NCBI RefSeq assembly: GCF_024868665.1
Contig: NC_079900.1
Coordinates: forward strand, 5,519,038 to 5,583,037
Direction of reading: 5' to 3'
From: Triplophysa rosa
Lineage: Eukaryota > Chordata > Actinopteri > Cypriniformes > Nemacheilidae
Length of the DNA stretch: 64,000 nt
The notes under the pieces are model-generated. The model did no database searches. It had not been told where the DNA came from and worked only from the letters and a program-made list of their open reading frames with translations. Each line of letters starts with the position of its first letter. The stretch's first letter is position 1. Of this stretch, positions 26,501 to 38,545 are shown one piece after another. A program made the position numbers and the translations under genes.

Positions 26501-27367
26501 ACTAAACAATAATCTGTTATATCATTCATATTTTCATTCATCAAAGATTTCTTCTCAGGTGTTTCTTCTTCAGTGTCTCTGATCATCAGACCCAACAGAA
26601 CTCAACACTTCTCATCTGAATCTCTCTCTCTGAGCTGTGAGGATCACAGGAACTCTACTGGATGGACAGTGAGAAGATACACAAACACACTGGAAACTTG
26701 TCCATCATCATCAGTCAGATCTACAGGAACAGAATCTACATGTACAATCACATCTCTCTTCACATCTGACACTGGAGTGTACTGGTGTGAGTCTGAATCT
26801 GGACACAAACTTCATCCTGTTAATATTTCAATACACAGTGAGTTTATCATTCTGTATTTATTAGCTTAGCACAAAATATCACTAGTATTACATTACATTA
26901 CATTTGTTACTCTGTTGTGTAGATGGTGATGTGATTCTGGACAGTCCTGTTCATCCTGTGACTGAAGGAGATTCTCTGACTCTACACTGTTTATATCGAG
27001 ATAAAAACCCATCAAACCTCAGAGCTGAATTCTATAAAGATGGATCAGAGGTGCAGAATCAGACTACAGGAGACATGATGATCATCTCTACAGTCTCAAA
27101 GTCACATGAGGGTTTCTACTCCTGTAAACACCCAGAGAGAAGAGCGTCTCCAAAGAGCTGGATCTCAGTCACAGGTGACAGTCTGTCATGTGATGTGATG
27201 TGAGATGAGTTTGTTAGAGTTCAGATCTTCTGCATGATAACATGTTAACACTTTTTCAGGAGGTTTTCAGGAGATTTCTGGTCTCAAGATGTTCAGTTTT
27301 CTGATGGCAGTTTGTCCATATCTGTTAGTGACTATCATGCTGGTTTCCAAATGCTGCAGATTGAGAG
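23503..27367 (+). CDS. Fc-receptor-like immunoglobulin-superfamily membrane protein (frame break in Ig2; 3' end not found)
   Basis: Visible exons: 23503-23533 and 23855-23890 (split signal peptide MEFSSLRLVLLLISNTQSG), 25735-26019 (Ig1, SGTYTCRG), 26101-26482 (Ig2, HTGVYMCRAERG), 26559-26837 (Ig3, DTGVYWCESES), 26923-27175 (Ig4, HEGFYSCKHPE) and 27260-27367 (transmembrane segment MFSFLMAVCPYLLVTIMLV). All junctions are phase 1, as usual for Ig domains. The tiny second signal exon is a hallmark of Fc-receptor-like genes. Within Ig2 the frame that starts the domain ends in TGA at 26247-26249 and the rest continues in the +1 frame, so the copy is a pseudogene, a polymorphism or an assembly error. 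No cytoplasmic ITIM exon was seen. A 1.45-kb hAT sits in intron 2. Confidence 0.75.
24031..24165. mobile_element. Degenerate half of an Angel-like inverted-repeat element
   Basis: TTAAAGGGATAGTTCACCC start, then TCCAAACCTGT and GGGAAGATATTTGGA, matching the left half of the element at 28050-28348. The hAT at 24179 lies just to its right. Confidence 0.6.
24179..25631. mobile_element. hAT-like element with perfect 8-bp target duplication in Fc-receptor-like intron 2
   Basis: Starts TAGGGTTGGGTATC and ends GATTCCCAACCCTA, inverted termini, flanked by identical TACTTAAT at 24171-24178 and 25632-25639. It is 1453 bp long, without a recognisable transposase. It contains a short palindrome at 25337-25372 (AAGTTGACCATG and its inverse). 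Confidence 0.85.
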
Positions 27368-28049
27368 GTAAAACATCTGTCTAATTCATTAGGTCATTTT
27401 ATTTATTATTAAGCTTCAAACACAACATATAACCAAATTAACAGCTGTGATTGTATTAGTTACCCACCTCTGAAGCATCTGAACAAATGCACCTGCACTT
27501 AGTAACAACTGTATTGAATGAATCCCTTTATTATCGATATGTGTGTAAATAGTTACAAGAGTCACTCTCAAATTCACAATGAATGATGTAGCCTTACAAA
27601 TTTAGCTTCCTGTGTTTGTTAACAAGAAACATTTTTTTCATTAAAATCAAAAAGGCATTTTTCAGCAGTAACATATTATTACATTTTGGTGAAAGATTGA
27701 ACATTTTGTCTACATTTCTAAATTTTTATTCTTAAATTTATATATACGTAATTCCTAAAGCCACATTAATGTTGCAATTTTAGGACTCTTATTTTGACAG
27801 ACACAGACTTTTATCTGTATTTAAGTTAATCCTTCTGTGTTCATTTGTGTTCATGCTTACTAATCATCATGCAACGTTAGTTCACTTTGTGTACAGTATA
27901 TAGGCAACCTTTTTATCTGAGTGTTGTTTTTCTTTGTTCTGTTCTGGGTTGTTTGTATTGTTTTTTATCTCTAATAATAAAGATTTTCTTAAAGGTGATA
28001 CTTTGAAAATGTAGTTAAAATTTATTTTAAATATGTCATATTGTAATAC

Positions 28050-28348
28050 TTAAAGGGATAGTTCATGCAAAGATGAAAATTCTGTCATCATTTACTCACC
28101 CTCAGGTCGTTCCAAACCTGTATACATGTCTTTATGCTAAACACGAAGGAAGATATTTGAAAGAATGTCAGTAATCCCCCATTGACTCCCATAGTAGGCT
28201 ATTTATTTTCTCTACTATGGCAGTAAATGGGGGGTGAGATTTGGTTACTGACATTCTATCAAATATCTTCCTTTGTTTATACAGGTTTGGAACAATCTGA
28301 GAGTGAGTAAATGATGAATTTTCATTTTTGGGTGAACTGTCCCTTTAA
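28050..28348. mobile_element. Angel-like inverted-repeat element, full length
   Basis: Long terminal inverted repeats: TTAAAGGGATAGTTCATGCA at the left and TTTGGGTGAACTGTCCCTTT at the right, with TCATTTACTCACCCTCA inverted as GAGTGAGTAAATGATGA. The whole insert can fold into one hairpin. It resembles the Angel elements described in zebrafish (name from memory). Confidence 0.8.
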
Positions 28349-29172
28349 TCAATGACTCCATGCAACAAAAGATTCTAACCTTATGTATCCATTGATCCTG
28401 AAATCACTTTTGTCACCTGTTTATTTGATCATTTATCCAAGCCAACATCAGAGGAAATCAACTTTTATTGTGGCATTAAAAATAGACATCCAATAACAAA
28501 AAGCACCATGTGAAATTTCCTTTAGCTGCTTCTCTACAAAACAAAACACAAGTACATCAATGCAGTCAAGTATGTCACTTTTAGCACCTGATGTGTTAAA
28601 AAGAACGTTTAGCACCTGATGTTACATTTTATTTAGCACCTTTTTATCGTCTCAGAATCGTTGAATTACTGACAGCAGGATTTTAGGCCAAACTGAGGCA
28701 GAGACTAAACTACCAGCACTACCGTTGGTCTGTTATGGTTTCAAAACATGACCTCCCCTCTCTTTATATCATCTAAGTCTCTCTCATGTGGGTTTGTGCT
28801 GCTAAAATAGGAAAGCCACACACATCCTGTTTAACATCAACAAAAATGTCCTCCTCCATCCAATAAACACACATCACACACACTGCGTGCAGACCATCTC
28901 GTGATATTTTGTCAAAGGCAAGCATCACTGTAACTACTGCTTAAACGTCATACAAAAATAAAAACGTATTAAACTTTAACGTGTAATGTGCACTGCATCT
29001 TTTGTGCTGTGTTCTTTAGTGATGCTTTAATCTTGAAGGAGACAAAACGCACGCTTTTACTTTTTTAAGTGTTTGGACGCAAAATCTTTGCATGGTGCAC
29101 AATAACATAGTAAATCATTTAAAGGGAAGAAAGTCCTACAGGTTCAGATCATATCTAAAGCAGAATATCATA

Positions 29173-29374
29173 CGCTGTAAAAATGATTTGTTGTTTTGAC
29201 TTAAAAAATTAAGTAACCCGCTGCCTTTACATTTTTAGTTAATTCAACTTAAAATATTAGTTAACATAAAAATTTTGCGTCAAATTCACGTAATAACAAT
29301 TTTTTTACGATGAATTAACTAAAAATTTGATTCACATTTTTTTCAGTTGAAGCAACAAATCTATTTTTACAGTT
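29173..29374. mobile_element. CTGTAAAAA-ended MITE, copy 1
   Basis: Left end CTGTAAAAATGATTTGTTGT; right end ATCTATTTTTACAG. The interior AAATTAAGTAACCCGCTGCC recurs nearly unchanged at about 45630. Confidence 0.7.
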
Positions 29375-30002
29375 ATGGGCCTAGCAACCACTTAGAACAC
29401 CCTAGCAACCACTTTCTAATGAACTTTCATGTGCCTCTATAGAAACCAACCAACACATACCACAAATTTGACGGAAAAAGTAAAAATATTTCAGCCACTG
29501 TTCTTGTTCAGTTCTTGCAGCTCAAAAAGCACAATAAGTGAACATACTTACACACTTTATAATGATGTTGTGTGTATGTTCCTTAAGTGGTCTGTTAATG
29601 TCTGGCTAAGGTCAAAGGGGCTAGTAAAAGTTCTGTCTAAATAGTCAGTGACACCATGTAAACATTCTATAACGGCTAACATAAACCAGCCAAGCTCTTC
29701 TCCACACAGACCTTGAGGTGCAGAGCTCAAGTCCAAACACACAAGCCTGTGGCCACCGGGTTATATTTTCCAGCCTTTTGTGGAATCCTTCATGGCAGGC
29801 TTCACGCTTTATTTTGAGGAATTATTTCCATGCACTGTGAGATTGTTTCATGTTGAACTGAAGAAATCGAATACAAAATGTTGGGCTGCTAAGCTCTTTT
29901 CAGGTTAATTTGTTTCTAATTGCTCCATCATGGCTAAAGCACTTTCGACACATTTTCAAACATGTCCATATTCATTTTTTTCCTTTCCAATGATTCATCG
30001 TC

Positions 30003-31809
30003 TCACTTCGTCTCAGGCTTGATGAGGTATCCATTAAAGGTGATGTAAATGTCTACATCGTCGCTATATATCGCATTCTCACGTTCACGTTTGTAAAGGC
30101 GTACCCAGACCTCGTCGCCTTCCTGTAGAGACAGCATCACGCTCTGACTCTGCATGATAGAACGGTCGCTCGGCTGAGCGTAAACGATGGCCTTCTCGCT
30201 CTCGTTCTGCATGATGTGCAAGTACGTCTCCTTAAAGTTCCACGTGTGGATGTTCACGTTGAAAAAGTAGATACCCGGTGTGTGGCAACGGTACTTCCCG
30301 GCGAACATGTCGAAGTGTTCGGGGCTGTTTACGAAGATGGTGTCGAAAATTAGAGCCTGGTAGTTGTCTACGCTGTGAAGGGACTTCCGTCGGCCTACGG
30401 AGAAAGCAGAATGCTGGGTTTTACAAGCGTCACCCGCAGCTCCAGCTTGTCCTTTGGCTCCTTTGGGACCTTCAGCGCCCTGTGGTCCCGGGGAACCCTC
30501 CATCCCAGGTTTTCCAGGAGTTCCCCTTTCTCCACGATCACCCTTGTCACCTTGGAATGAAAGAAAACAAAGTGTGACAATAATCTCTAAATATCTTATA
30601 TCTGTGCTATTTAATGGCAATTTATTCTGAATGTAGTATTATTTTTTATTTGCTTTTTAAGATTCTCTTTAGTATGTTGCTGTGCCTTTACACTAGGTGC
30701 CCTGAAAGAAAAACTAACCGCAGAGCTTTATGACGTTTGTGCTAAAATAAGACCCCAAAACCTCAAGCCTCACAGCTTTGAAAGGGCCAAACAAAGGAAT
30801 TTCGTTCTTTTCTCTGTCTAGGTCAACATGTACTTTTTCACTTCAAATACACTCAACGTGCACAAGACGTTCCCGCCACATCAGCACCTTTCCTGCCAGG
30901 CCCGTTACTTCCTGTTCGCCAAATTGGCCTCCAGTGAAGCAGAAATTCCTGAGCCAAGTTGACAGAGGTGAACTGAGGCCCGCTGAGGGAAAATACAGCT
31001 GAAAACACAGTCATACAGTAAGGTTCAGCCCAATGAGATCTCTGTTTCCCTGCGGCATCACAAAAATGCTTACTTGGACAGTTCAGCATCAATATCCCGA
31101 GTACTTTTGTGCCAAAAGACAGAGAAGCCATAGATTGGGAAGTTAGATAAGTGGGAGGCCTGAAACTAAATATGAGCAGTGGAGTTAATCTGGATAGTTA
31201 TCTGTTTTTTTATTCCGTAAAGCTGCTTTGCAACAATGCAAAACTGAGAAAACATTTTAGAAAAAAAAAGAATTAACTTCCTCTCAAAGCATGCCTTTTC
31301 TATCTTTTTAGAGAACTGAATTGCTTTCGGCACAGTCAGATGCTTAAACTCAAAAAATGTGGTGTAATGCATCATGTTATGCATCTGCAGATGGTTTGAC
31401 ACAGTTGGGGGTCCGTGGGAGTCAAGTCTTCCATTAGGACTGGGAAGTGTTTGGCTGTGTCTGCAATAAACAATGCCATAGAGGATTCAGGAGTTTGGTC
31501 TGGGTAACATCTTGCATGAATGTGGCCATCTTGCAAGTTTTTTGTTTTGTTTGTTTTAGTCATGTTAGATATATGTCTCGGTGGAGCCACAAGATAAATT
31601 CAGTCAGTCGGTGAAGTGATAAATGAGGGTGTACCTTTTAGAATGGTCATGTTGATGTATGTGCGGACCTCAGGCATTGCAGGCATGCTTTCTCTTAGAC
31701 TTGCAGCATCATCTGGTGATGGGAGGTGGTCACAGCATCGACGGCAAGGCGGTTGAGGTACAGACGCAACCAGATGTACAAACAAACAGATGAACCCGAA
31801 TTCAAACAT
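30003..31809 (-). CDS. c1qtnf6: C1QTNF6: secreted collagen-C1q/TNF domain protein (CTRP6)
   Basis: Two coding exons, 31809-31635 and 30550-30003, joined in phase 1, giving 240 residues. The start is [20 protein letters not shown], a signal peptide, followed by CRRCCD and [15 protein letters not shown] short collagen run of about 14 G-X-Y triplets follows (starting [16 protein letters not shown]). The rest is a C1q/TNF domain from [12 protein letters not shown] to [11 protein letters not shown], including [20 protein letters not shown] and [20 protein letters not shown]. The pre-collagen peptide and the il2rb neighbour, as on human 22q12, favour C1QTNF6 over its close paralogue C1QTNF1. An AG acceptor eight bases upstream of the ATG suggests a separate 5' untranslated exon. 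Confidence 0.9.
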
Positions 31810-32318
31810 AATGGCACCTAAGAAAATACATACATAAATAAATAAAAATAAATAAACAAATATATGTCTATCTGTATATCATACAGTAAAATATATTTTC
31901 AGCCTTAGTGAGGTTCTAAATGTTAGAACTAAAACAGTTAATAAAATCAATCAATTATTGAATTAATTATTCCCTAAACAGTTTAATACTTAATGGAAAT
32001 TTAATACAATTAAAAAAAATCTATTATGTAAATAACATATACATAAATTATTATTGCCCACGGTATACCTGTAAATCATCCAAGTGAAATTACATCATTT
32101 ATAGGCTATAATTTATAACCATATACAACCAGAATAAACCAGCCTGAAAATCGACCTTTCGTAGATGATTAGAATTATATTGTTTTAATTTGACTCCCTA
32201 AAATAACTTTCCAGATTTATTTAAAATAAAATGAGATTATGGAAAAACTTGTGTATTTAAAAAATAAATAGGGATCATTAGACTGGCAGGCTGGATTAGC
32301 CTGTGATCCAGATAAATG

Positions 32319-32630
<312 letters not shown>

Positions 32631-33980
32631 GGAATGCAGCTTGACAAATTTAGCCCCGTTCAGGACGCATGTAATGTTTCTGTTGGTCTGCGTCCAACCT
32701 GCACACACAACTAGAGCTAAACTAACACAGTTCAGTCTGTCTATCTCTCTGTTCGACTCCCAAAACAGCTCGTAAGTGCCAGAGTTCATCTGCTAATTAT
32801 CCATCTTCAGCTCTGATGGGAGAATACAAAACAACAGCACAGAATTCTTCAGGATCTGTGGACATATAACATCACAAAATTGATTAGAAATGGACAGTAT
32901 AGTGACACTAGCATTCAACATAAGCGAAAGAACGTATTGTAAAGGGCGAAAACATTGGCTCTTGTGTTCCATCTTGTTTCATAGAGACAACAACATCAGA
33001 AACAAATAAATCCAAATGTTCTGCTTTTTGCCCTTAGCACTCCAATCCTGCGGTAAATGCATAGGGTCATGTTCACCCAAACAAAAAAGTCTTCACAGCG
33101 AGTTTCCTCCTCAGTGAAGAGCCCAACATGAGCTTTGGCAGCTCACAAATCAGTTTTCCAACCCTAGCCTCAGTGGATCTGCAGCCCAGCTGAGAAGATC
33201 TAAAGATTTCACCCAGAGGATTTTTAAGATGTGTGCCTGCATTCAAACTCTATACAAGCGTCACATTATAACAGGTTTGGGGGTCTGACATGTTGACACA
33301 CATAATGAAATTGAAGCTTTAGGTAGGACCTGCACGAAAAATGTAGAAAAATCCAACTAATTTGTCACAACAGTAGGATCCTGTTGATTTAGACTAAAAA
33401 CAGCACAGTGGCAACACTGATCCTCTCGCCGAAAATCTAAACAAACAAAATCAGACTGGACAACCCGAACAGGACATAGTTTATATTGCACATAAACAGT
33501 TTACAGTAAAAGATGCTATAGATATGTGGCTGCTATACATCACTAGCGGATCTCAGCCGCTGCGAGGCATGAACGCTTTGCAGATGTTCTGCATCTTTCC
33601 ATCTGCCTGCAATCTGCTAACAAAGCTTAAACACACATGTGAGGACTTCCTGCTGAAAGCTCACAAAAGCTCCATGTGATGTTAAACGCTGATTCTTACT
33701 AAACTACCCTTCCTTTATAAATATTAAAAACTATAATATTTCCTATCTTAGGTCTGAGTTCATGTGTGTGTTTGCATGCAAAACTTACAGAGGTCCCTGA
33801 TGCTGCCGCAGCTGGTCAGTGGGCTGAGAAGAGAGAGGTAGAGAAAGAGAACAGAACAAGATTCCCACTCCGTTTTCTTTCCCTTGCTTGCTCGCCCGCC
33901 CATTCCCTCACTGCCTTTCTCCCATCACATTCCCAAACACACAACGAACCTCTCCATTGAGACAGACTTTTTCATTTCTT

Positions 33981-34262
33981 TTAAAGGGACCCAAAGTTCT
34001 AAAAAATATGAAATGATTTTTTTTAAAACCTATATGTGACTCTTTCTTCTGTGAAACACAAAAGAAGACATTTTGAGAAATGTCTCAGCGGTTTCGTGTC
34101 CATACCATGGAAGTCAATGGGAGTCGATGGTGTTTGATTACCAGTGTTCTTCAAAATATCTTCTTTTGTGTTCTGCTGACGTGAGAGAGTCAAACAGGTT
34201 TGGAATGACATGAGTAAGTAAACGACGAAATAAATGTAATTTGTGGGTGAACTATTTCTTAA
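33981..34262. mobile_element. Angel-like inverted-repeat element
   Basis: TTAAAGGGAC start and GTGGGTGAACTATTTCTTAA end, with inner inverted pairs ACACAAAAGAAGACATTTTG and CAAAATATCTTCTTTTGTGT. Confidence 0.7.
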
Positions 34263-36009
34263 TGTTCTTTTATGTAAAAAATGTACAGTTAAAATCAACT
34301 TTATAACGTTCCTACAAACTGTTTTCAGAAAGTGAATTTTCTGTCTTAAAAGTTTCCTTCCTGTATTTGTTTTTTAAACTGAAAATGTAGAAAGCAACAA
34401 TTTTGTGAAATAAGCATTTCTAAGAGCTGACAAACTGAATCGAAAGCCACAGAAAAAAAAAAAAACCTCGAGAGGTCGTCATGCGCATGTCTGCAGGATG
34501 CAGCTCATTATGTGAATAAAGATTTTGGGCTCTGGTCTGTGAGACCTATGTTCTTCTCCTACGAGCCAACCAAAACTATAAATAACAAAATTTTACCATG
34601 AGCTTAGGTGGACCCACACACACATTTACTCAAATATCTCAAAAAAGACATATTATTTTGGACAACATTGCTTTTATATTAAGCCATATATCCAAAGCCT
34701 GATTATTCCCCTAAATAAACAACATTTGTATTTATAAAAAAACTATTCATTTTATATATACAGTATATCTATTTATATTTTATATATCTAAAGCAGACCA
34801 CCTGCGGTCTTTTTCAATTGACTATTTATGTGTTTAGGTATGACTTTTTTGTTTCATTCTGTGAGCAACTCCCCAGCGTTTTCGCCAGATGTTGTTCTAG
34901 CTTTCAGCTGAATTTTGACCCCAAACTATGGAAATATACATGAGAACTTTGCAGAAGGAGAAATCTTTGCCTGAGACTCAAATCACTTTTACAGTCAGGA
35001 CCACGGTGAATGATCGTATAGATTTGCACAGCTTCCTGAGGAAGGAATGTGGATCATTAGTTGGGATAACATAAAGCATCCCAAAATAATCTCAAGTAAT
35101 TTGAGAAACGCAAGGCAACCTTGACTCATAGATTAATACAAATATTCAGGAGTATTTTAAGAGTCAACATTATGAATAAAGCTTATAAACCAAGGGCAAC
35201 ACTGCATACCATTCAGGCACACATGAACTACAGTATTAAAGAAACTACTGTCGTCAAAACACAAAAGAGTATATTGTGCTTTATGTGCACATCAACTACA
35301 ACACACGCTCATCTGTTTTGCATTAATATGTCTGGGTCATTGAATTCCCGTTACTTATGTAATGGCAATCATCTCATTTGCTCCATATGGAAAGAAAATT
35401 ATGGTCTATCATTATCATGACCAACTTTTGATTGACACAAGCTTATTTTGTCCTCTGTTCAACCCATACTACACACTCCCCATCTGTTCATTCGTGTGTT
35501 GTCCAAGAGTCTCCTCTAAGGCTGTTGTAAGCATGCAAGATTACCCTGTTAGGATCAGCATCTGTGAAAGAGATAAAAAAAATGGGTTTAGTAAGAGTTT
35601 TTAGAATTGTGGAAAAAAATGTGAAAGAATTAAAAGAAACAGTTCACCTCGAAACTTACCATTGTGTTGTTTCAAAGCGTCTGCTTGTCATTTGTGTAAC
35701 ATCTTCCATAAAATAAATGTTAAAAGTGATCCAAAAACATCCATGAAAGTATCGTAACAAGAGATTATATTCCAAGTATTAGTCATTCGAATTAATTTTT
35801 TATGAATTAATTCCGTTTTTCATGGATCCTGGAAGTTTAACTAGAGAATATAAAGTAGAAAACTGGATACAAATCATATTGTTTTTAGGTTTAAAATGGA
35901 CAAACCGGACTTTTCTTTAGATCAGAAACAACTGATATAGCAGGTCAACAGCAATGTCTTCCATTAAGGCACATCAGTTTTATTTCCCAAAAGTCCAACT
36001 GACCCACTT

Positions 36010-36245
36010 TTACCCAAAAATGACATTTCCTTAAGCATTTACTCACCCTCTGTTATTTCAGACCTGAATGACTTTCTTCTGCAGAACACAAAAGAAGATA
36101 CTTTGAAGAATGTTGGTAACCAAACAGCATCGGACCACATTGACTTTCACTGTCTGGACATCTTTTGTGTGATTTCTTCTTTTGTGTTTCACAGAAGAAA
36201 AAAATCAAATACAAGTTTTGAATGATATGAGGCTGAGGGTGTGTT
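36010..36245. mobile_element. Angel-like inverted-repeat element, diverged
   Basis: Has TTTACTCACCCTC, CTGCAGAACACAAAAGAAGA and the inverse TTCTTTTGTGTTTCACAGAA, with eroded termini. Confidence 0.6.
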
Positions 36246-37609
36246 TTTTGTGAAATGTAAATACAAAATGTTTTGTGTAATGAGCTCACTCCTGCCACCT
36301 AGTGGAGAGACAGAATGAAAACTTTAAACAAGAATAATTCAAACAAATACAGGAGTTCATTTTTCAGGCCAAGTAGAGGAGATAAGCTTGATTACACAAG
36401 CTGTACAACATGGCAGTGAACGGAAACACGCTGCCACTTACAAATGTCAGACCACAGTGTGGCAATACCCCGATACACCTGAGCGCTCACGCACACAAGC
36501 CTCGGTTAAAACAACACAACATGGATATATAGTTTGTGGTTTTGATTATTTTTACATGTAAAATGAAACAAAAAGGAAATGACCACTACTAAAGTTACAT
36601 GTTTTATTTATGTATAAAAAACATACTGTATCAAATAAATTTGTATATAAGAATGCATATATCACAGCAGTAGGCTTATATATATATATATATACAGCTG
36701 GTGGGGAATTAAGAGACCATTCCAAATTTTCATTTCATCAGTATTTCTACATGTATTGTGACCATTCCAGTCTAGTGTCTGTTGAATTTCAACAAAGTCA
36801 AACCTCAGGAGGGACAAAGTCATCCAACAGCAATGTGAAAGACATATGAAAACTGTAATAATTTTTTTTCAAGTTTTCCTAAATATATGTACACATAACT
36901 GTTGTATTGCTTAAAGGTGAATATGAACTTGTTTTCTTTTCGGTATTTGAGGTCTGAAAAAACCCAGAGCATGTTTTCTGTTATTTTGACCTGTTTCTCC
37001 AGCTTTCATTTTCTGCAAATAAATGCAAATAGAAATATTTGGGGGCAAATTTAGGGGGCAATGTTGTTATTAGTTCACAGAATTAAACAAAAATAACCAT
37101 TTTACCTAAACACATACCTATAAATAGTCAACTCAAAATCATTTTAAAATGGTCTCTTAATTTTTTCTGCGGCTGTATAATATATAACCTGAAAATGTCC
37201 TACACAATGCTGAAGCAGAGAACATTTAATATTTTATTAACGTATTTTAATAACATATTAATAAATATTAAGTATTCTTCGCATGCTGTTTATAGATATG
37301 TATAGTCCATAACTGTTTAAATAATGCTTTATCAGTTCATAAAATATTGTGTTAGAAAACACACAGATATCCCAATATGGAAGAAATATACAGAAGAAGT
37401 ATTGCTCATATTTGAAGAGATTTTGTTCCATATAATGTAAAACTGTTGTTTACATATTTAGAAAGCAGCATACCATGTTGAGAGCATTTAGTAATGTTAA
37501 ACATTAACAGTAAAAACTAGCAGCCAAAATAAACCAAACCCTATCAACCCTGTGTAAAATGAATGGAAAAATATTAAATATTGTTGAATTTTGAACATTT
37601 TTTTATATA

Positions 37610-37845
37610 GGCCCGGTTTCACAGACAAAGCTTAAGGCTAATCCCAAGACTAAAATGAATGTGTGACCTGTATTAACTGAATATAACTTGCCCAGAAATA
37701 TCTTAAAATATATCAGTGCCATTGTTTTGTCTCAAGATGAACACCAGTAATGTATTCTTCAAAGGCATTTTTATAAAAGCGACTTAAATATCTTAATTCA
37801 GGCATAGTCCTGGCTTAAACTCAACCGTGTCTGTGAAATCGGGCC
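37610..37845. mobile_element. MITE with GGCCCGGTTTCACAGAC termini
   Basis: The ends GGCCCGGTTTCACAGACA and TGTCTGTGAAATCGGGCC are inverted copies with one mismatch. The interior has no coding capacity. Confidence 0.75.
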
Positions 37846-37864
37846 ATAGAGTTTTAGATTAAAA

Positions 37865-38104
37865 TTTAAAGGTCCAGTGAAATTTAGCGGCATCTAGTGA
37901 CGAGATTTTAAATTGCAACCAACGGCTCACTCGAAACACTACGGAGGCTGACACAACTAAGATGTCGTCCGGTTTTCGCTTTCATATGTAGACATGACGC
38001 TTCATTGTGTAAGGTCTTTATACACCTCTGAACACATAGTTATGTTTATTATATTGCATTTCTGTGAATAGATCCTCCAAAAAATGAAACACTGGACCTT
38101 TAAA
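37865..38104. mobile_element. MITE with TTTAAAGGTCCAGTG termini
   Basis: The ends TTTAAAGGTCCAGTG and CACTGGACCTTTAAA are perfect inverted repeats. A shorter relative is in il2rb intron 3 at about 43728-43811. Confidence 0.8.
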
Positions 38105-38545
38105 TGTGTTAAGGAAAATTTGATTTGAAAGTTTGTGGTTTAAGGTTTTGATCACCTAATCTTCTGGTGGAACTTTTCATATGTCTGTCAATTAATAACA
38201 AAAAAATGCTGTTTGTACAATTAAATGAGGTATAACATTTTTGCCAATCGTAATTTGAACGTTAAAGAACTATCAATAAAAATGGCATTCATCATTAAAG
38301 TTCTTGAAACTCTGATCTACAACATATTAAAAAAAAAAGTAACAATTACTTGAAATCTAGCTTATAATGCCGATGCATAATAGAACTGTAGAATATAACA
38401 GTTCAAAGCTGTTATACTCACTAACCAGATGTAATATATTGCCACTGACTTTGGAATGCAATACAGCATAACATTGCATTTGCAGAGCTAAAAGCAATAA
38501 TGCAAATAAACAACAAATGCGGATGCGAATGCAATAGACCTGCAC

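Larger units (their letters stand above)
27368..30002. other. Intergenic region downstream of the Fc-receptor-like gene
   Basis: AT-rich. It should hold any missing cytoplasmic exons and the 3' untranslated region, but I could not place one with confidence. It contains an Angel-like element (28050-28348) and a CTGTAAAAA-ended MITE (29173-29374). The rest looks non-coding. Confidence 0.45.
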